This document shows, in pieces, positions 39,701 through 41,145 of a DNA stretch of 41,145 nt. This stretch comes from a virus: positions 1-41,145 of IMG/VR virus record IMGVR_UViG_3300042519_001014; one strand, 5' to 3'. The notes beneath the pieces are model-generated. The model saw nothing but the letters and a program-made list of their open reading frames with translations. It searched no databases and had not been told where the DNA came from. The stretch's first letter is position 1. The number at the start of each line of letters is the position of its first letter. The position numbers and the translations under genes are program-made.

Positions 39701-41145
39701 CTACATTCTTTGGAGACCCTTCGCTGGTGGCGAAGTATGAGGCTGACAAGGCACAGGCGATGTCTGTTTCCCCTGTCGGAGTTAACCCGACAAGATTCGG
39801 CGCTTATGCTGAATGGTCTTATTTCAGAATGTGGCTTGATGGACAAAGGAACAAACTTACAGCCGAGAAGGACGATCTAACTGACAAGAAACTAGCCGCT
39901 GGTGAAACACTATACAAACCAGACGGAACATATGTTGACGATGTTCAGGCTATCGTTGATCAGAGAACAAAAATCAACGAGATCAGAGACGATATGGGTT
40001 GGGGTAGCAATAACTTTGCCCATCTTGCTCAGGTTCTATCGATTGAGCCTACGCCTAAAAACATCTTTGAACTGGCCTATGAAATTCAGGGCGCTGGTGA
40101 TGCCGTAAACGGAGAGGCTGGGGCCAGATTCAAGGCGGCTGGATTGTTCTCTAAGGGATCGCAAGGTCTTAAGTCCTACATCGTCAATAAGAAGGGCGCC
40201 GTGTTTAAGAACAGACGCAACACATACGGAGAAGGCAACACAAGGTTCTCTATGCACGATATCGGGAACACTGTGACTTATGACACGCAAGAAGCCATTG
40301 ACATCAATGTCAACGAGCGCGTCAACGCCGACATCAAGACTTGGGTCGATCCTACCAGACTGTTCTCTCCGTCTAGCGTTTCGTTTAAGCGCGCGTTCAA
40401 CGACAGCGCACTCAAGGGTGACGGCGGCCTATACAGCGAATACGCGGAATACCACCTTCCAAAAGGAATTGGAATTCTGTTCAGAACGGACGGCGCTGTC
40501 GGAACTGGTCACGATGGAAACATCAGCGTCCAAGTTGTCTCCAAAGAAATTAATGGCGTCAACTTCGCGCAGGACTTCTCGTTTACAGTTCTTATCGGTT
40601 ACAAGCATCCTGCCGACTTTGAGGGAGCATACTATGAAAGACCTGATCTTCTACAGAAGACTGGCGAAGCGACCATCGATTATGTCGCTGGACTTGGCCG
40701 TCTTAACCCTGAACTGACAGTTGCCGTCTTTAGAGAAACCATTGCTAGACTTGCGGCTACTGGGATCAAGTCGGTCAGGTTTGGCGCCGCGTGGAACGAA
40801 ACAATCCAGCGCGCTGACGGATCTGAATACAGGATCCCGAATCTCGTAAGTGACTCGATTGAGTCCGCGATGGGCAAGGCTCCTGACAGACGCAAAAACG
40901 GCTGGGAGGGCGAAGGTGCAGATGCGGAATGGGACATTGATCCTAAGCGCAAATACAGCCCATCTTTTGTTCCGTTTGAGCGCCTGTTCGAACAGCGAGA
41001 TGTATCGGCTGGTGGAGAGTTCTGGAGCAAGCAAGCCGTCAGGGAACTGGCTGGAAGATACTCCGTGGACTTCGAAATGGTCAGGGACAACGAACTTAGG
41101 GAAGGTATGACCGATGCCCCTATGGGTGGCAACAAGCAGACTGGT
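30796..41145 (+). CDS. Giant ejection-type virion protein with HExxH metallopeptidase motif, 3' truncated
   Basis: The frame runs 3,450 codons from ATG 30796 to the window edge with no stop, so the protein is larger still. Residues 991-995 are HEVFH in the context VGGHEVFHAIHKL, and E1091/E1092 lie in YAEEFGAFYFESYL about 100 residues later: the pattern of a gluzincin-type zinc peptidase. Gly-rich hydrophobic stretches around residues 600-790 (VGYGLGFVQDG, WGGVGIGGASAGLASF) may contact membranes. No RNA polymerase or transglycosylase motifs were seen. Position fits the gp16-like protein ejected into the cell; it could also be a large polyvalent-type protein that protects incoming DNA. Confidence 0.8.
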   Translation, partial: MADLTFRGSGEANLNFKAATPEEEAKKAAEASPVDPKAPLAPPTLSKEEIEKNEAEARRYLLTGGARPEEGQLTPDDAAVKRVVDEHYDRVLAESKERLEKRAPVVGYADLSPREKDMVAARNWEAISKDRTTWRSLTDDDKYEMMRFGLKNHKEVERIRDTYEQNTAWYEDLYHGGWGYIKSKKIYRGFSIGQVLGAYEGGASPADLRKAQNAKQQVADTKLFLDTLKEFRANPKAYRKEVVDSLLAKVKEKPELLTKSGMRTDPEFQATLSSLNRVEMADFMMALKEEVPSVAKRIGNAKGETFYEGRKAFSANQQPLRITDFDLDILDQKEPDGDIAFTINPLAGTGTPKALSKEEIARWDALSKQSLLKGKIEPYRWVSMAWGRGMFDHADSDTDDAIKDFGSKAVNFTPIGVADAAVSGAEVLGRQVFGPALDPTSTWGHLKSGKIGDWWRMINGDPSLADPRTLVANFDAAMSNQDEIEKASSGQKSHLIARAGAMVSRYTTEEMQASMYKYGAMNAQLVNVGMMRINPAAIVGRASAITRAGQIEGMGVFGGLGRAAEWSAKNGIVKIATKDAFNARLAVYGGYLQSLEGATLGAATRVTGWVVGKGGRVIVGAFGIAGEQVAKLAEVVASKAGMTYNPAAFKYTMRTLGITDAFFGHGISTKFAALWGFGKAAGEIGTTLQRYGYRGAARTGTGMVSTFEAMAADTSLTSATRMMSKVAANIMGPFSAPFYDFVKGTWHGAGVGYGLGFVQDGHRGGVRGIWGGVGIGGASAGLASFSQYRAGIWTHTGATADARKMAKGTVNEKIVEDLIKGAEFDRDWNRIPQLVGAVKAASGINTKVIFHRDGDTAHINGNVLRLDAVLDSDFNIGGRQYRVRELKAEVERLNQQAQTEAMSDATRDLAAETRRIAGEKNAELSIEINKWLDDIKLNGTRDQRSRINTRQNAYNGVFMEGGAGNGIIYINADRSGLLGSSGMASNTVGGHEVFHAIHKLIAREKAISYFNNSLFGISDENGLLTVQKGAMNSQMLKSFGELYIETLHADDPAGGKQAKADLDDAWSVLNDQTATPQRVKKAKELLNLYAEEFGAFYFESYLQRNRSDFLFRGGNGNGLRRLTNQLENFIDFQIQKDLNGQGIELRIRDVQALRSSNEAKDLINRLSKVSADFGRVMEQMERIVVRNPDGTVAKYKNPQLFEALAKKAERLRADKIALDKAISKQGIGEIFRTKDGKFLINPAAERAMDDLMKRIANKGASNAMDLSTIPPDELASVLQRAGLEHWADANGKLKAPEVVERETAERGQKMLNLLEGQGPQVTGIVVTQDKHGNKRGIGILTDAAIVALRDSGLLLPKEVINLSVLRDVINGVGGNGLGGSQIQFLYNALTHEYYADDGSVGKLRKPKHQVLPTFREIVPYKMEFVMTSKDRDGNVVTPHFEIMVTGIDLGVILRRGAAEFNSTYTLPSGKTVNVSDLFGGSMDVMVHHLRRYTENLSDGGLPSAELFGGGEQGEAVRDIMFRIMGAIPKGGFGPNGEALLYNNPIIRPFHAWERGPDFAFTTFRMDLMQDLSVTTGNWRLNEPNFYPKAAGNYQPPSFGAPKIVEKDGKKVTMMTASFAFEKIGKKDGISKETSVKYTIINQDKRWFVAANDFDKPYSFSTIEQAKDFVHLDSQRRKLIGSNLLGAHLMGGDKGIVVANINGNYLLVDTTKKMRIVPSRGFVTSSEAIVEATKLHNKLLIDNLRSQKHPSLRLFEHYMSYVERMQSENSELLPARLDMNRDGTPKTEALKNADGKEIKYTADDREVKNGYAKVGDTKRTLKFQKVSYSLLETLAGADHYRMGDPAVNAHAEEVAELLVQEAIDAAKDPAKKKGLGWYRNMVRDGYSIYGSVYGMFAEGQGATSARTPVKENFKQAEEALAMFSQGKYNDVLSQIHEQLRLIHEKAGRKDANGVSEFEAEAVDLLRAKEAANRANEINKTDYEWDDIVNYKNLEGEDAIPEQVVIDFVAAMKELEATPRNRLTPTQLSEGINAAKSRVFRDKANLMLRQNGKKYNANTVKVGQVMYNLWHELTEGPKTPNFAGNLAGTTRAATIDVWAARTLHRLINTKIKNRSIWRLNASMETGVDYLWHNHGTAEFPQWEVGGDFGFGQLIFEKAAARLRDRGGEFAEIMPDDLQALIWFHEKGVWDKNGWTKTIGAEMSSFEGPMSEFSGARDPDRIDDYQNIRRIVAGFAGSYDAVGITQIRGVPLSGSGSGRRFAFPKEKIQQVSGFVADALGNALRGSNIGQTIGVTAGRAEHSLMFDVIAHRGKATVLANARGLALTRVSNEARLLRQYSEQMSASVDVKVRDELQKKINTKTRDLKAAELALENADSNLQQEIQNPTVANQLGLLADYLVTQAKNYSQKDVYVAELVGEKHPNARPAGDVMFGSVLSQADAMLIAKMLSDKSPFIDAFTLIPDPRNPNAGEISRLSNEMSKLDPNSKEAKAIQKKIDGLTKYIGVQAISTPEITARYREFSKIPEIQRGEQDLLSEGGARWYMGEWSRSLNELISKNASINGTELRLNAFHISAETVPRGAFDTFNSAEIGRDVGLAVRLQRYKNGLERETALAAENQRTGDLFTGDTTVFENNRTTWAETSTERGVGGRLSETLADDASRQGQPSSKGNVVLTAEKADQWIKEKLAKPIITSEGGVVWGDKNFQMTQKRNKDGTLSNNYEIIGAFDRKPIKVTGKKKAEAMLRGRLTGEVAAQGGERIIEINGEQFKVNEATNPIFAQDSQTLVNIGVYPDTSNIFKYRPDDSPTVEFHKWNSKTVDEAFPKGGFKGSAPMPYSHRMAKYIARLNALVNRLTTQSGMVSIDLKVGSSGSDTSASYTGNWGTAHSRSFDVTIVAQGPDPYAGFPSGVRKYNVASTDGHFKAVTVTDQAAYQADSSYVQQPNDAPNRTAEDYGKISGTNAMEGATKPTVKGLTTFFGDPSLVAKYEADKAQAMSVSPVGVNPTRFGAYAEWSYFRMWLDGQRNKLTAEKDDLTDKKLAAGETLYKPDGTYVDDVQAIVDQRTKINEIRDDMGWGSNNFAHLAQVLSIEPTPKNIFELAYEIQGAGDAVNGEAGARFKAAGLFSKGSQGLKSYIVNKKGAVFKNRRNTYGEGNTRFSMHDIGNTVTYDTQEAIDINVNERVNADIKTWVDPTRLFSPSSVSFKRAFNDSALKGDGGLYSEYAEYHLPKGIGILFRTDGAVGTGHDGNISVQVVSKEINGVNFAQDFSFTVLIGYKHPADFEGAYYERPDLLQKTGEATIDYVAGLGRLNPELTVAVFRETIARLAATGIKSVRFGAAWNETIQRADGSEYRIPNLVSDSIESAMGKAPDRRKNGWEGEGADAEWDIDPKRKYSPSFVPFERLFEQRDVSAGGEFWSKQAVRELAGRYSVDFEMVRDNELREGMTDAPMGGNKQTG

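Noticed and set aside
30796-41145. An N4-type virion RNA polymerase
   Set aside because: The size and position would fit, but I could not see the single-subunit polymerase motifs anywhere in the 3,450 residues, and a metallopeptidase site is present instead.
1-41145. CRISPR array, insertion sequence or attachment site
   Set aside because: I saw no regularly spaced repeats, transposase, integrase or long direct repeats. The short repeats found are promoters or C-rich words.

Overview
This 41 kb window is most of the genome of a lytic tailed bacteriophage, probably a podovirus. The evidence is a terminase large subunit, a portal, a scaffold, an SU10-like major capsid protein, a gp12-like tail nozzle, two internal virion proteins and, at the right edge, an enormous ejection-type protein, all in one contiguous late operon. 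Both ends of the window cut through genes. No integrase, repressor, DNA polymerase or RNA polymerase was found. The host cannot be named. Most starts lack a Shine-Dalgarno sequence, base composition is roughly 54-55% GC by eye, and the DNA has been purged of many restriction-type palindromes, so the host is likely to be a bacterium with many type II restriction systems.

Layout. 1-864: the end of a membrane protein gene, a two-way terminator, and two abutting tRNA genes (Thr-UGU and Arg-UCU) on the minus strand. 855-4489: a mostly minus-strand DNA module (HTH protein, DnaC-type loader, replication-initiator-like wHTH, small wHTH, RecE-like nuclease, small basic protein), with a RusA resolvase on the plus strand. 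4490-4584: overlapping divergent promoters. 4585-7551: a tightly overlapping plus-strand operon with an exported lytic transglycosylase, a SWIM-type zinc protein, a Rad52-like annealing protein with an SSB-like C-terminal tip, and a ribbon-helix-helix protein. 7601-12818: early genes of unknown function, four of them behind near-identical promoters, with extreme C-ending codon bias. 12819-13447: about 630 bases of C-rich non-coding DNA. 13448-30796: head and tail genes. 30796-41145: one uninterrupted frame of 3,450 codons with no stop, carrying an HExxH metallopeptidase motif.

How it works together. RecE-like exonuclease, Rad52-like annealase and RusA form a recombination set. The initiator-like protein and DnaC-type loader suggest that the phage captures the host replicative helicase and polymerase. 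The late genes use AGA and ACA codons heavily, whereas a sampled early gene uses none; the two phage tRNAs read exactly those codons.

The most striking property is global. Reading the whole plus strand by eye, I found no ACGT, AGCT, CATG, CCGG, CCWGG, GGWCC, GCWGC or ACSGT, while GATC is strongly enriched, above all in the early region. This looks like evolution to escape a host restriction arsenal by losing the sites themselves.
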